Shown piece by piece: positions 8,615 through 16,536 of a stretch of 64,000 nucleotides of DNA. The notes below the pieces were generated by a model, which saw only the letters and a list, made by a program, of their open reading frames with translations, was not told where the DNA came from and did not search any database. Position 1 is the first letter of the stretch; the number at the start of each line of letters is the position of its first letter. A program made the translations under genes and the position numbers. This stretch comes from Ferrovibrio sp046297595 (GTDB taxonomy: Bacteria > Pseudomonadota > Alphaproteobacteria > Ferrovibrionales > Ferrovibrionaceae): assembly GCF_046297595.1 (NCBI RefSeq), contig NZ_JBKBHT010000008.1, forward strand, positions 1 to 64,000. Direction: 5' to 3'.

Positions 8615-8926
8615 GAGGACGTCTCCGGGGATCAGGATTGAAATGTACGCTCTTTGTTCTATCTGAACAAGGGCTGATCGGTGGTGAAGCGATTCTGCAT
8701 CCCAAAAATCCGATTCAATAGAAATCAATGGTTTACACTATCAAAACCATCGCAAAACGACGCAAAACCTTCGCCGCCTGCCGCGAAATGGCGCCATTGC
8801 GCGCAGGAGCGCCGGCCGGCGGTGTGGCTGCATCCGAAAGCCGCGCAAAACGGCCGGCCTTGTCGGGGACTGCTCCGCTGCGGCCTGCGTTGCCGCCCAT
8901 CATGGCGGATGCTACAACCCCCGCCC
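8615..8926. other. 312-base divergent intergenic region
   Basis: This stretch separates the small minus-strand gene from the thioesterase. Its one clear element is the inverted repeat TTGTTC-N5-GAACAA at 8654-8670. The reading frames that cross it look non-coding. I see nothing else in it. Confidence 0.5.
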
Positions 8927-9403
8927 ATGAGCGCACCCCCGATCACCGACCAGCCGGCAGCGGCCCCCGCCGGCATGAAGAAGCTCGACCTGCTGGCCGG
9001 CTTCATGGAAACCAACGGCCCGCTCTGGGGTCGGCTGGACGAGGCCGATGGTCTGCCGGTGATGGGTTTCCGCGTCGAGCTGCGCCACTGCAACCCGATG
9101 CAGATCTGCCATGGCGGCATGCTGATGACCTTCGCCGACATGCTGCTGGGTTTCACCGTCTCGGTCGCGGCCGGCGGCAAGAAGTTTCTGCCCACGGTGC
9201 AGCTTGGCGGCGATTATGTCGGGCCGGCGCCGCTGGGCGCCTGGGTCGAGGGCAAGGGCCGTCTGATCCGCATGACGCGCAACCTCGGCTTTTCCGAATG
9301 CCTGATCACCGCCGATGGCGCGCCCTGCCTGCGCGCATCCGGCATCATGAAAATTCCGTCTCAGGAATCCCGCGAGGGCAATGTCCTGAGCCTGTTCCGC
9401 TGA
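8927..9403 (+). CDS. PaaI-family hotdog-fold thioesterase
   Basis: The 158-residue protein is a single hotdog domain. The segment NPMQICHGGMLMTFADMLLG (about residues 61-80) is the family's HGG-containing helix region, followed by PTVQLGGDYVGPAPLGAWVE. Members hydrolyse acyl-CoA or aryl-CoA thioesters. I started at 8927 (MSAPPITDQ); an internal start at MKKLDLL is possible. The end is 25 bases before lepA, so the two may be co-transcribed, without an obvious functional link. The substrate cannot be read from sequence. Confidence 0.75.
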   Translation: MSAPPITDQPAAAPAGMKKLDLLAGFMETNGPLWGRLDEADGLPVMGFRVELRHCNPMQICHGGMLMTFADMLLGFTVSVAAGGKKFLPTVQLGGDYVGPAPLGAWVEGKGRLIRMTRNLGFSECLITADGAPCLRASGIMKIPSQESREGNVLSLFR

Positions 9404-9428
9404 AACACGCGCTGGAAACGAGTCCGCT

Positions 9429-11234
9429 GTGGCCACCGACCTGTCCCTGATCCGCAACTTCTCGATCATCGCCCATATCGACCATGGCAAATCGACTCTG
9501 GCCGACCGCCTGATCGAGGCCTGCGGCGCGCTGGAAAAGCGCGAGATGAGCGAGCAGATCCTCGACAGCATGGACATCGAGAAGGAGCGCGGCATCACCA
9601 TCAAGGCGCAGACCGTGCGCCTGAACTACAAGGCCAAGGACGGCAAGACCTACGTGCTCAACCTGATGGACACGCCCGGCCATGTCGACTTCGCCTACGA
9701 GGTCAGCCGCTCGCTCGCCGCCTGTGAAGGCTCGCTGCTGGTGGTCGATGCCAGCCAGGGCGTGGAAGCGCAGACGCTGGCCAACGTCTATCAGGCACTC
9801 GACGCCAACCACGAAATCGTGCCGGTGCTGAACAAGATCGACCTGCCGGCGGCCGATGCCGACCGCGTGAAGCAGCAGATCGAGGATGTGATCGGCCTCG
9901 ATGCATCCGATGCCGTGCCGATCTCGGCCAAGACCGGCATCGGCATCGATCTGGTGCTGGAAGCGCTGGTCAACCGCCTGCCGGCACCCAAAGGCGACCG
10001 CGCCGCGCCGCTGAAAGCTTTGCTGGTGGATAGCTGGTACGATGCCTATCTGGGCGTCGTGGTGCTGTTCCGCGTGATCGACGGCACGATCAAGAAGGGC
10101 ATGAAGATCAAGTTCATGTCGTCGGGCGCTGTGCATCTGGTGGAACGCGTCGGCGTCACCACGCCCAAGAAGGTTATGGTGGACGAACTCGGCCCCGGCG
10201 AGATGGGCTTCTTCACGGCGGCGATCAAGGAAGTGGCCGATACCAGCGTCGGCGACACCATCACCGACGAGAAGCGGCCGGCCGCCGAGGCGCTGCCGGG
10301 CTTCAAGCCCTCGATCCCCGTGGTGTTCTGCGGCCTGTTCCCGGTCGATGCCAGTGCCTTCCCCGAACTGCGCGAAAGCCTGGCCAAGCTGCGGCTGAAC
10401 GATGCCAGCTTCCATTTCGAGATGGAAAGCTCGGCGGCGCTCGGCTTCGGCTTCCGCTGCGGCTTCTTAGGCCTGCTGCATCTGGAAATCATCCAGGAGC
10501 GGCTGGAGCGCGAATTCAACCTCGATCTCATCACCACCGCGCCCAGCGTGATCTATCACGTCTACAAGACCGACGGCACGATGGAAGAGGTGCATAACCC
10601 GGCCGACATGCCCGATCCGATGCTGATCGACCATATCGACGAGCCGTGGATCAAGGCCTCCATCATGGTGCCGGACGAGCATCTGGGCGCCATCCTTAAA
10701 TTGTGCGAGGAAAAGCGCGGCCGTCAGATCGAGCTCACCTATGTCGGCAACCGCGCCATGGTGATCTACCGCCTGCCGTTGAACGAGGTGGTGTTCGATT
10801 TCTACGACCGGCTCAAGTCGGTCAGCCGCGGCTATGCCAGCTTCGACTACCAGATGGATGGCTACGAGCCGGGCCAGCTGGTGAAGATGACCATCCTGGT
10901 CAATGCCGAGAATGTCGACGCATTGGCCACCATCGTGCATTCGGCCCGCGCCGAGACGCGCGGGCGGCAGCTCTGCGAGCGGCTGAAGGAACTGATCCCG
11001 CGCCAGATGTTCAAGATCGCGATCCAGGCCGCCATCGGCGGACGCATCATCGCCCGCGAAGACATCTCGGCCCTGCGCAAGGACGTGCTGGCGAAATGCT
11101 ACGGCGGCGACATCAGCCGCAAGCGCAAGCTGCTGGAGAAGCAGAAAGAGGGCAAGAAGCGCATGCGCAATGTGGGCAATGTGGAGATCCCGCAGGAAGC
11201 CTTCATTGCCGCGCTGAAGATCTCGGACAACTGA
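9429..11234 (+). CDS. lepA: Elongation factor 4 (LepA)
   Basis: This 601-residue translational GTPase is LepA/EF4, which acts on the ribosome, possibly in initiation or rescue of stalled complexes. The GTPase domain has G1 AHIDHGKSTL, the switch segment ERGITIKAQT, G3 DTPGHVDF and G4 NKIDLP. EF-G-like domains III and V and the LepA-specific C-terminal domain (AIGGRIIAREDISALRKDV, then KRKLLEKQKEGKKRMR) follow. The length is normal. The start is GTG at 9429, giving MATDLSLIRNFSIIAH. Confidence 0.97.
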   Translation: MATDLSLIRNFSIIAHIDHGKSTLADRLIEACGALEKREMSEQILDSMDIEKERGITIKAQTVRLNYKAKDGKTYVLNLMDTPGHVDFAYEVSRSLAACEGSLLVVDASQGVEAQTLANVYQALDANHEIVPVLNKIDLPAADADRVKQQIEDVIGLDASDAVPISAKTGIGIDLVLEALVNRLPAPKGDRAAPLKALLVDSWYDAYLGVVVLFRVIDGTIKKGMKIKFMSSGAVHLVERVGVTTPKKVMVDELGPGEMGFFTAAIKEVADTSVGDTITDEKRPAAEALPGFKPSIPVVFCGLFPVDASAFPELRESLAKLRLNDASFHFEMESSAALGFGFRCGFLGLLHLEIIQERLEREFNLDLITTAPSVIYHVYKTDGTMEEVHNPADMPDPMLIDHIDEPWIKASIMVPDEHLGAILKLCEEKRGRQIELTYVGNRAMVIYRLPLNEVVFDFYDRLKSVSRGYASFDYQMDGYEPGQLVKMTILVNAENVDALATIVHSARAETRGRQLCERLKELIPRQMFKIAIQAAIGGRIIAREDISALRKDVLAKCYGGDISRKRKLLEKQKEGKKRMRNVGNVEIPQEAFIAALKISDN

Positions 11235-11241
11235 GCGGTTT

Positions 11242-11553
11242 TTAGGCCAGGGCTCCGAAGCGCTGGCGCCGTTTCGGCGGCTGCCGGCGGAACAGGATCA
11301 GCAGCACCAGGCCCAGGCCGCCCAGCACGAGGCCGGCCGGCGCGGCCAGGATCGCCACCATGGCGGGGTCCCACACCACGGGCGGCAGCAGGCTCTGCAG
11401 CAGGGCCGGACCCTCGGGATGGAAATGCATCCAGAAGTCGCGCAGGCTGATCAGCATGAGCCGGCCGCTTTCCAGCCAGCGCAACCCGTCGCCACCCAGT
11501 GCCAGCATCGCCAGCGCCAGCAGCAGCCAGCCCAGAATCCGTCCCAGCAGCAC
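11242..11553 (-). CDS. Small two-helix membrane protein, function unknown
   Basis: This 103-residue protein has an N-terminal hydrophobic segment (GRILGWLLLALAMLALGG, residues 4-21) and a second near residues 67-90 (AAPAGLVLGGLGLVLLILF), ending in a basic tail RRQPPKRRQR. Between them is an amphipathic stretch with SLRDFWMHFHP. No family is recognised. It converges on lepA with seven bases between the stops and lies about 100 bases from the tRNA-Ser gene. The composition and membrane pattern support it as a real gene. Confidence 0.6.
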   Translation of the reverse strand: MLLGRILGWLLLALAMLALGGDGLRWLESGRLMLISLRDFWMHFHPEGPALLQSLLPPVVWDPAMVAILAAPAGLVLGGLGLVLLILFRRQPPKRRQRFGALA

Positions 11554-11613
11554 GATGCTCCCCCTGGTGAATCCGCCCGTCGGCCCAAGACTTTACGCCG
11601 TCCCGTGGGCCGA

Positions 11614-11641
11614 TTGCAAATTCGTGTCCGGCGGGTATAGT
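11614..11641 (+). promoter_or_regulatory. Sigma-70-type promoter of tRNA-Ser
   Basis: TTGCAA (11614-11619) and TATAGT (11636-11641) are separated by 16 bases. The predicted start site, about seven bases downstream, leaves a very short leader before the mature tRNA at 11654. Confidence 0.6.
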
Positions 11642-11653
11642 GCCGGCCGCGCC

Positions 11654-11744
11654 GGAGGGATGGCCGAGTGGTCGAAGGCGCACGCCTGGAAAGTGTGTAT
11701 ACCTCAAAAGGGTATCGTGGGTTCGAATCCCACTCCCTCCGCCA
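11654..11744 (+). tRNA. tRNA-Ser (anticodon GGA)
   Basis: The acceptor arm GGAGGGA (11654-11660) pairs with TCCCTCC (11734-11740), followed by discriminator G and an encoded CCA. The anticodon loop CTGGAAA places GGA at 11688-11690 and reads UCC/UCU codons. A long variable arm and the T-arm GGTTCGAATCC fit a class II serine tRNA of 91 bases. Confidence 0.97.
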
Positions 11745-11888
11745 GCCACCTGCTGCCGCCGTTCGATCCCTCAAGGGCAACGCGCAGCCGTCATTCGTTC
11801 TAACCGGGCCGGATGCCTCTCAGCCAAGGCTGGGCATGCCATTGGGTGCGCCATCGACACGGCCTTCCGGGAACGTTAAACCGGTCGC

Positions 11889-12698
11889 ATGACATTGCGG
11901 CTCGGCCTTATCGGGTATGGCGGCATCGGACGGTCGATCCTGGCCGCCTGGGCGCAACGGCCCATCGATGGTCATGACATGATCGCCTTGCTGGTGCGGC
12001 CATATCAGCTTGCAGAGGCGCAGCAAGCCTGGCCGGGCCTGGCGGTGGCCGACAGCCTCGCCGATTTCCTCGCGCATCGGCCCGATATCATCATCGAGGC
12101 GGCCGGCCAGCCGGCGGTGCGCGAAACCGCCGAAGCCGCTCTGAAGCAGGGTTGCCACTATTACATCATCTCGACCGGCGCGCTCGCCGATGCGGCAATC
12201 CGCACGCGTATCCTGGAACTCGCAAATGCGGGCACGGGACGTCTGGTGATTCCGGTCGGCGCCACGGCGGGCCTCGATGGCCTGCTGGCGATGCGCCAGG
12301 ACGGTTTGCACAGCGTCACCTACACCTCGACCAAGCCGCCGAAGGCCTGGAAAGGTACGCCGGCGGAACAGGCTTTCGACCTCGAAGCCATCGCAGCGCC
12401 CACGGTGATCTTCTCCGGCCGTGCCGACGAAGCGGCGTTGCGTTATCCCAAGAATGCCAACCTCGCGGCGACCGTCGCGCTGGCCGGTCTGGGCTTCGAG
12501 CGCACGCAGGTGAAACTGGTGGCCGATCCCGCCGCCACCGGCAATACCGGCTGCATCGAGGCGGAAAGCACATCCTCGCGGCTCACCGTCACCGTGTCGG
12601 GGCGCAGCAGCGCGGCCAACCCAAAAACCTCGGCGATCACCGGCATGAGCGTGCTGTCCGCCCTGGAGAACCGGCAGGCGCGGCTGACTTTCGGCTGA
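11889..12698 (+). CDS. L-aspartate dehydrogenase
   Basis: This 269-residue protein matches NAD(P)-dependent aspartate dehydrogenase, which converts aspartate to iminoaspartate or oxaloacetate plus ammonia. The N-terminal Rossmann motif is GLIGYGGIGRSIL (residues 6-18). EAAGQPAVRE and the family's YPKNANLAATVALAGLGF (about residues 190-207) precede the C-terminal domain. Length is normal for the family (about 255-275). It could feed NAD biosynthesis or amino acid metabolism, but no nad genes are nearby. The ATG is the first residue of the conserved fold. Confidence 0.85.
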   Translation: MTLRLGLIGYGGIGRSILAAWAQRPIDGHDMIALLVRPYQLAEAQQAWPGLAVADSLADFLAHRPDIIIEAAGQPAVRETAEAALKQGCHYYIISTGALADAAIRTRILELANAGTGRLVIPVGATAGLDGLLAMRQDGLHSVTYTSTKPPKAWKGTPAEQAFDLEAIAAPTVIFSGRADEAALRYPKNANLAATVALAGLGFERTQVKLVADPAATGNTGCIEAESTSSRLTVTVSGRSSAANPKTSAITGMSVLSALENRQARLTFG

Positions 12699-12793
12699 AG
12701 TTTCGCGTTTTGCGCGCCCGCGCCAATTGATCACTGTACGATCCATTGCTACGGTCGGGACCAACAAGAACATAAAATCCCGAGAACAGGCCC

Positions 12794-13816
12794 GTGAACC
12801 CACCCAATATTCCGGCAGCCGAGCTGCTGGAGCTCTATCGCATGATGTGCCGCATCCGCGCCTTCGAGGATGCCGCCGAGGAAGCCAGCAAGGGCGGCGT
12901 TGCCGCCTTCGGCCAGCAGGCCGCCGGCCAGGCGCATGTGCGTGGGCCGCTGCATCTTTCCACCGGGCAGGAAGCCGTGCCGGCCGGCGTGTGCCGACAC
13001 CTCCGCGCCAGCGACTATCTCACCTCCACCCATCGCGGCCATGGCCACACGCTGGCCAAGGGCGCCGATCTCGAACGCATGATGCACGAGCTGTTCGGCA
13101 AGGCGACCGGCTTCTGCGGCGGTCGTGGCGGTTCGATGCATATCGCCGACTTTTCAGTTGGCATGCTGGGCGCCAACGGCGTTGTTGCCGCCGGCATTCC
13201 CATTGCGCTGGGCGCGGCGCAGTCGATCAAGATCCGTAAATTGGATGCCATCGCCGTCACCTTCTTCGGCGATGGTGCCATCAATCGTGGCCCCTTCGCC
13301 GAAAGCCTGAACTGGGCCGCGGCCTTCCAGTTGCCGATCCTGTTCGTCTGCGAGGATAACCAGTGGTCGGCCACCACCAAGACCGGCGCGATGTCGGCCG
13401 GCGAAGGTGCAGCGGCGCGCGCGCGCAGTTTCGGCATCGAGGCCGCCGTGGTCGATGGCAACGATGCCGGGGCCGTATCGGAAACCGCGCGGCAGATGAT
13501 TGCCGATATCCGCGCCGGCAAAGGGCCGCGCCTGCTGCATGCCCGCACCTACCGCTTCAAGGGCCATGTCTCGGTCGATCCCGCCGTCTATCGCGATCCG
13601 AAGGAACTGGAGGCGGCACTGAAATCCGACCCCCTGCTGGTGACAGCGGCGCAACTGCGTGCTCATGGCATGGACCATGCCGGGATCGATGCGGTGATGC
13701 AGGCGGCGCGCGATGAAGTCGCCGCCGCGATCAAGACCGCTCTGCGGGCGCCATGGCCGCAGACGGATGCAGCCTTCTCGCATATCCAGGATACGGGAGC
13801 GGGACAATGGCTGTGA
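12794..13816 (+). CDS. Thiamine-diphosphate-dependent dehydrogenase E1 component, alpha subunit
   Basis: This 340-residue protein is the alpha subunit of a 2-oxoacid/acetoin dehydrogenase-type E1. It carries HRGHGHTLAKG, GKATGFCGGRGGSMH and the thiamine diphosphate motif that begins GDGAINRGPF (about residue 160) and closes with CEDNQWS. The start is GTG at 12794. It overlaps the beta subunit by ten bases. No E2 or E3 gene follows; the next genes encode a TRAP transporter. The substrate could be acetoin, a branched-chain or another 2-oxoacid, and sequence alone does not decide. E2 may be supplied from elsewhere in the genome. Confidence 0.85.
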   Translation: MNPPNIPAAELLELYRMMCRIRAFEDAAEEASKGGVAAFGQQAAGQAHVRGPLHLSTGQEAVPAGVCRHLRASDYLTSTHRGHGHTLAKGADLERMMHELFGKATGFCGGRGGSMHIADFSVGMLGANGVVAAGIPIALGAAQSIKIRKLDAIAVTFFGDGAINRGPFAESLNWAAAFQLPILFVCEDNQWSATTKTGAMSAGEGAAARARSFGIEAAVVDGNDAGAVSETARQMIADIRAGKGPRLLHARTYRFKGHVSVDPAVYRDPKELEAALKSDPLLVTAAQLRAHGMDHAGIDAVMQAARDEVAAAIKTALRAPWPQTDAAFSHIQDTGAGQWL

Positions 13817-14766
13817 TGAGCTATGCCGCTGCGGCGGCTGCCTCCCTGAACGATGCCATGCGTCGCGATGCGACCATCGTGGCGCTCGGCGAGGATGTTG
13901 GCCGGGGCGGCATCTTTGGCCAGTATGCCGGTCTGCAGCAGGCTTTCGGATCCGACCGCGTGATCGACACGCCGATCTCGGAAGCCACCATCATGGGCGC
14001 CGCCGTCGGCATGGCGCTGACCGGCCTGAAGCCGGTGATCGAACTGCGCGTGATCGACTTCGCGCTCTGCGCCATGGACGAGATCATCAACCAGGCCGCC
14101 AAGAACCGCTTCATGTTCGGGGGCCAGGGCCGCGTACCGGCCGTGATCCGCATGCCCATCGGCATCTGGAGCGCGTCAGCCGCCCAGCATTCGCAGTCGC
14201 TGGAAGGCTGGTTCGCCCATGTGCCGGGCCTGGTGGTGGTGGCGCCTTCCACGCCGCAGGACAATTACGGCCTGCTGCAGGCCGCGCTGCAATGCGGCGA
14301 TCCGGTCACCTATTTCGAGCATAAGGAACTCTGGGCATTGCAGGGCGAGGTCGATCCGGCCGCCGCCATACCGCTCGGCAAGGCTGCCATACGCAGGCCG
14401 GGCAAGGATCTCAGCATCATCAGCTGGAGCAAGGCGGTGCATTGGTCGCTGGAAGCAGCCGATACCTTGGCCGGCGAGGGTATCGACGCCGAAGTGATCG
14501 ATCTGCGCACGCTCTGGCCCTGGGATCGCGAAGCCGTCTTCGCATCCGCAGCGAAAACCGGCCGCGTGCTGGTGGCGCATGAAGCGATCCAGGTGGCCGG
14601 TTTCGGCGCGGAAATCGCGGCGACTTTGGCTGAAGCCGGCAACGTCAGGGTGGCGCGGCTGGGCGGATTGCGCGCTCCGGTGGGTTATGCCCCGGTGCTG
14701 GAAGCGGAAACGCGGGTCACGCCGGCGCGCATCGCGGCGAAGGCGCGCGAATTGCTTGCGCGATGA
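13807..14766 (+). CDS. Thiamine-diphosphate-dependent dehydrogenase E1 component, beta subunit
   Basis: This 319-residue protein is the E1 beta partner. It opens MAVMSYAAAAAASLNDAMRR, followed by GEDVGRGGIFGQYAGLQ, DTPISEATIMGAAVGMAL and the C-terminal transketolase domain with DLRTLWPWDREAV. The usual beta-subunit length is 320-340. The start at 13807 overlaps the alpha stop, so the subunits are translationally coupled. It is followed 111 bases later by the TRAP binding protein on the same strand, suggesting that the imported solute is, or becomes, the E1 substrate (inference). Confidence 0.85.
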   Translation: MAVMSYAAAAAASLNDAMRRDATIVALGEDVGRGGIFGQYAGLQQAFGSDRVIDTPISEATIMGAAVGMALTGLKPVIELRVIDFALCAMDEIINQAAKNRFMFGGQGRVPAVIRMPIGIWSASAAQHSQSLEGWFAHVPGLVVVAPSTPQDNYGLLQAALQCGDPVTYFEHKELWALQGEVDPAAAIPLGKAAIRRPGKDLSIISWSKAVHWSLEAADTLAGEGIDAEVIDLRTLWPWDREAVFASAAKTGRVLVAHEAIQVAGFGAEIAATLAEAGNVRVARLGGLRAPVGYAPVLEAETRVTPARIAAKARELLAR

Positions 14767-14877
14767 GCAGGGCAGGAAAGCGGCAGATGCGTCGCTCCGT
14801 ATCCATCCCATCTTGGCGCGCCACACGGAATGCTGTATTGGCTGAACAACAAAAATAAACACTGGAGGAAACAGACC

Positions 14878-15927
14878 ATGGATCGTCGTTCGCTGCTCAA
14901 GGCCGGTCTTGCCGGCACCGCTCTTTTCGCCGCGCCCGCCATCATCGGCCGCAGCGCCTATGCCAGCAATTACAAGCCGGAATACAAGCTCTCCACCGTG
15001 GTCGGTTCGGCCTTCCCGTGGGGCAAGGGCGGCGACATCTGGATCGAGTTGGTGAAGGAGCGCACCCAGGGCCGCATCAACATCAAGATGTATCCCGGCG
15101 TGTCGCTGGTGAATGGCGACCAGACCCGTGAATTCACCGCGATCCGTCAGGGCGTGATTGATCTCGCCATCGGCTCGACCATCAACTGGTCGCCGCAGAT
15201 CAAGCAGCTCAACCTTTTCTCGCTGCCCTTCCTGGCGCAGGACCATGCCGGCCTCGATGCCATGGTTCAGGGCGACGTGGGCAAGGAGATCATGGCCCTG
15301 GTCGAGAAGAACGGCGTGATGCCGCTGGCCTGGGGCGAGAACGGTTTCCGCGAGGTCTCGAATTCCAAGCACGAGATCCGCAAGCCGGCCGACATGAAGG
15401 GCTTGAAATTCCGCGTCGTCGGTTCGCCGATCTTCAACGACACCTTCACGGCGCTCGGTGCCAACCCGACGCAGATGAGCTGGGCCGATGCGCAGCCGGC
15501 GCTGGCGTCTGGCGCGGTCGAGGGTCAGGAGAATCCGCTGCATGTCTTCACGGCGGCCAAGCTCAACACGCTGGCGCAGAAATTCGTCACGCGCTGGGGC
15601 TATGTGGCCGATCCGCTGATCTTCGTCGCCAACCAGGATGTGTGGAAGTCCTGGAGCGCCGACGACCAGAAGATCGTGCGTCAGGCCGCCATCGATGCCG
15701 GCAAGCAGGAAATCGCCATTGCCCGCAAGGGTCTCACCGCCAGCGACAGTTCCTTTGTGAAGGAAGTCGAGGCGCTGGGCGTGAAGGTCACCGAGCTGAC
15801 TGCTGCCGAGAAGGATGCCTTCAAGCAGGCGGTCAAGCCGGCCTACGATAAGTGGGTGCAGCAGATCGGGCCCGATCTGGTGAAGAAGGCCGAGACTGCC
15901 GTCGCCGCCTCGCGCAAGAAGGCCTGA
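14878..15927 (+). CDS. TRAP transporter substrate-binding protein (DctP family), system 1
   Basis: The 349-residue protein is a periplasmic DctP-type solute receptor. The N-terminus DRRSLLKAGLAGTALFAAPA has a twin-arginine-like motif, then a hydrophobic core and a likely signal-peptidase site near SAYAS. The mature part has typical DctP segments such as FRVVGSPIFNDTFTALGANP with the ligand-carboxylate region, and EGQENPLHVF. A strong GGAGG precedes the ATG at 14878. The ligand is probably an organic acid. It heads a dctP-dctQ-dctM unit and is separated from dctQ by a hairpin that may keep its expression higher. Confidence 0.88.
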   Translation: MDRRSLLKAGLAGTALFAAPAIIGRSAYASNYKPEYKLSTVVGSAFPWGKGGDIWIELVKERTQGRINIKMYPGVSLVNGDQTREFTAIRQGVIDLAIGSTINWSPQIKQLNLFSLPFLAQDHAGLDAMVQGDVGKEIMALVEKNGVMPLAWGENGFREVSNSKHEIRKPADMKGLKFRVVGSPIFNDTFTALGANPTQMSWADAQPALASGAVEGQENPLHVFTAAKLNTLAQKFVTRWGYVADPLIFVANQDVWKSWSADDQKIVRQAAIDAGKQEIAIARKGLTASDSSFVKEVEALGVKVTELTAAEKDAFKQAVKPAYDKWVQQIGPDLVKKAETAVAASRKKA

Positions 15928-15959
15928 TCGGCGCGGCAAGTGGCGCAGGCCGGAAGCGG

Positions 15960-15986
15960 GGCCGGGATTTCCCGGCCTTTGCTTTT
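15960..15986 (+). terminator. Hairpin between TRAP dctP and dctQ
   Basis: GGCCGGGA (15960-15967) and TCCCGGCC (15970-15977) form a stem followed by TTTGCTTTT. It lies within the operon, so it probably acts as a partial terminator or a 3' stabiliser for the binding-protein mRNA. Confidence 0.55.
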
Positions 15987-16026
15987 CCGGCCGGCCGCCG
16001 CCGGTTGCCGGTATGGGGGAAGTAGC

Positions 16027-16536
16027 GTGCAGGAAACCTCGAAACCAGATCCATTGATGCCGCCCCAGCCGCAGGCACGCGGCCGGCTGCGCTGGGAGGA
16101 CTGGGTCGGTGCGGCCGTCATGCTGCTGCTGGCGGCGATCACCTTCGCCAACGTGATCGCGCGCTATTTCACCAACCAGTCCTTCGCCTGGACCGAAGAG
16201 ATTTCCATCTCGCTGATGGTGATCCTCACCATGGTGGCGGCCAGCGCCGCCGTGGCGCGCGACCGCCATATCCGCATTGAGGCGTTTTTCGAACGCGGCT
16301 CGGCCGGCCGCCGCCGCATGCTGGCTTTGATATCAGCGGCCGCCACGGTTGTTGGTTTTGTCATCCTTACCGCGCTGGCGGCCCGCTTTGCCTATGACGA
16401 TTACCGCTTCGACGTGACCTCGCCGGGCATCGGCATACCGCAATGGTGGTACAGCGTGTGGCTGCCGGTGTTGTCGGCGGCCATTGTTGTCCGCGCGGCG
16501 CAGGTCTTTTGGCGCAAGTGGCGGGCGAAAGCATGA
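16027..16536 (+). CDS. TRAP transporter small permease subunit (DctQ), system 1
   Basis: The 169-residue inner-membrane protein has four hydrophobic segments and the family pattern ITFANVIARYFTNQSFAWTE, followed by DRHIRIEAFFE. DctQ joins DctM to form the sodium-driven permease. I chose the GTG at 16027 because GGGGGA lies six bases upstream; an ATG further upstream would add a non-conserved tail that covers the hairpin. Its stop overlaps the dctM start (ATGA). Confidence 0.85.
   Translation: MQETSKPDPLMPPQPQARGRLRWEDWVGAAVMLLLAAITFANVIARYFTNQSFAWTEEISISLMVILTMVAASAAVARDRHIRIEAFFERGSAGRRRMLALISAAATVVGFVILTALAARFAYDDYRFDVTSPGIGIPQWWYSVWLPVLSAAIVVRAAQVFWRKWRAKA

Noticed and set aside
8654..8670. 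A LexA (SOS) box reading for TTGTTC-N5-GAACAA
   Set aside because: Alphaproteobacterial LexA sites are direct repeats (GTTC-N7-GTTC); this is an inverted repeat with a five-base spacer.
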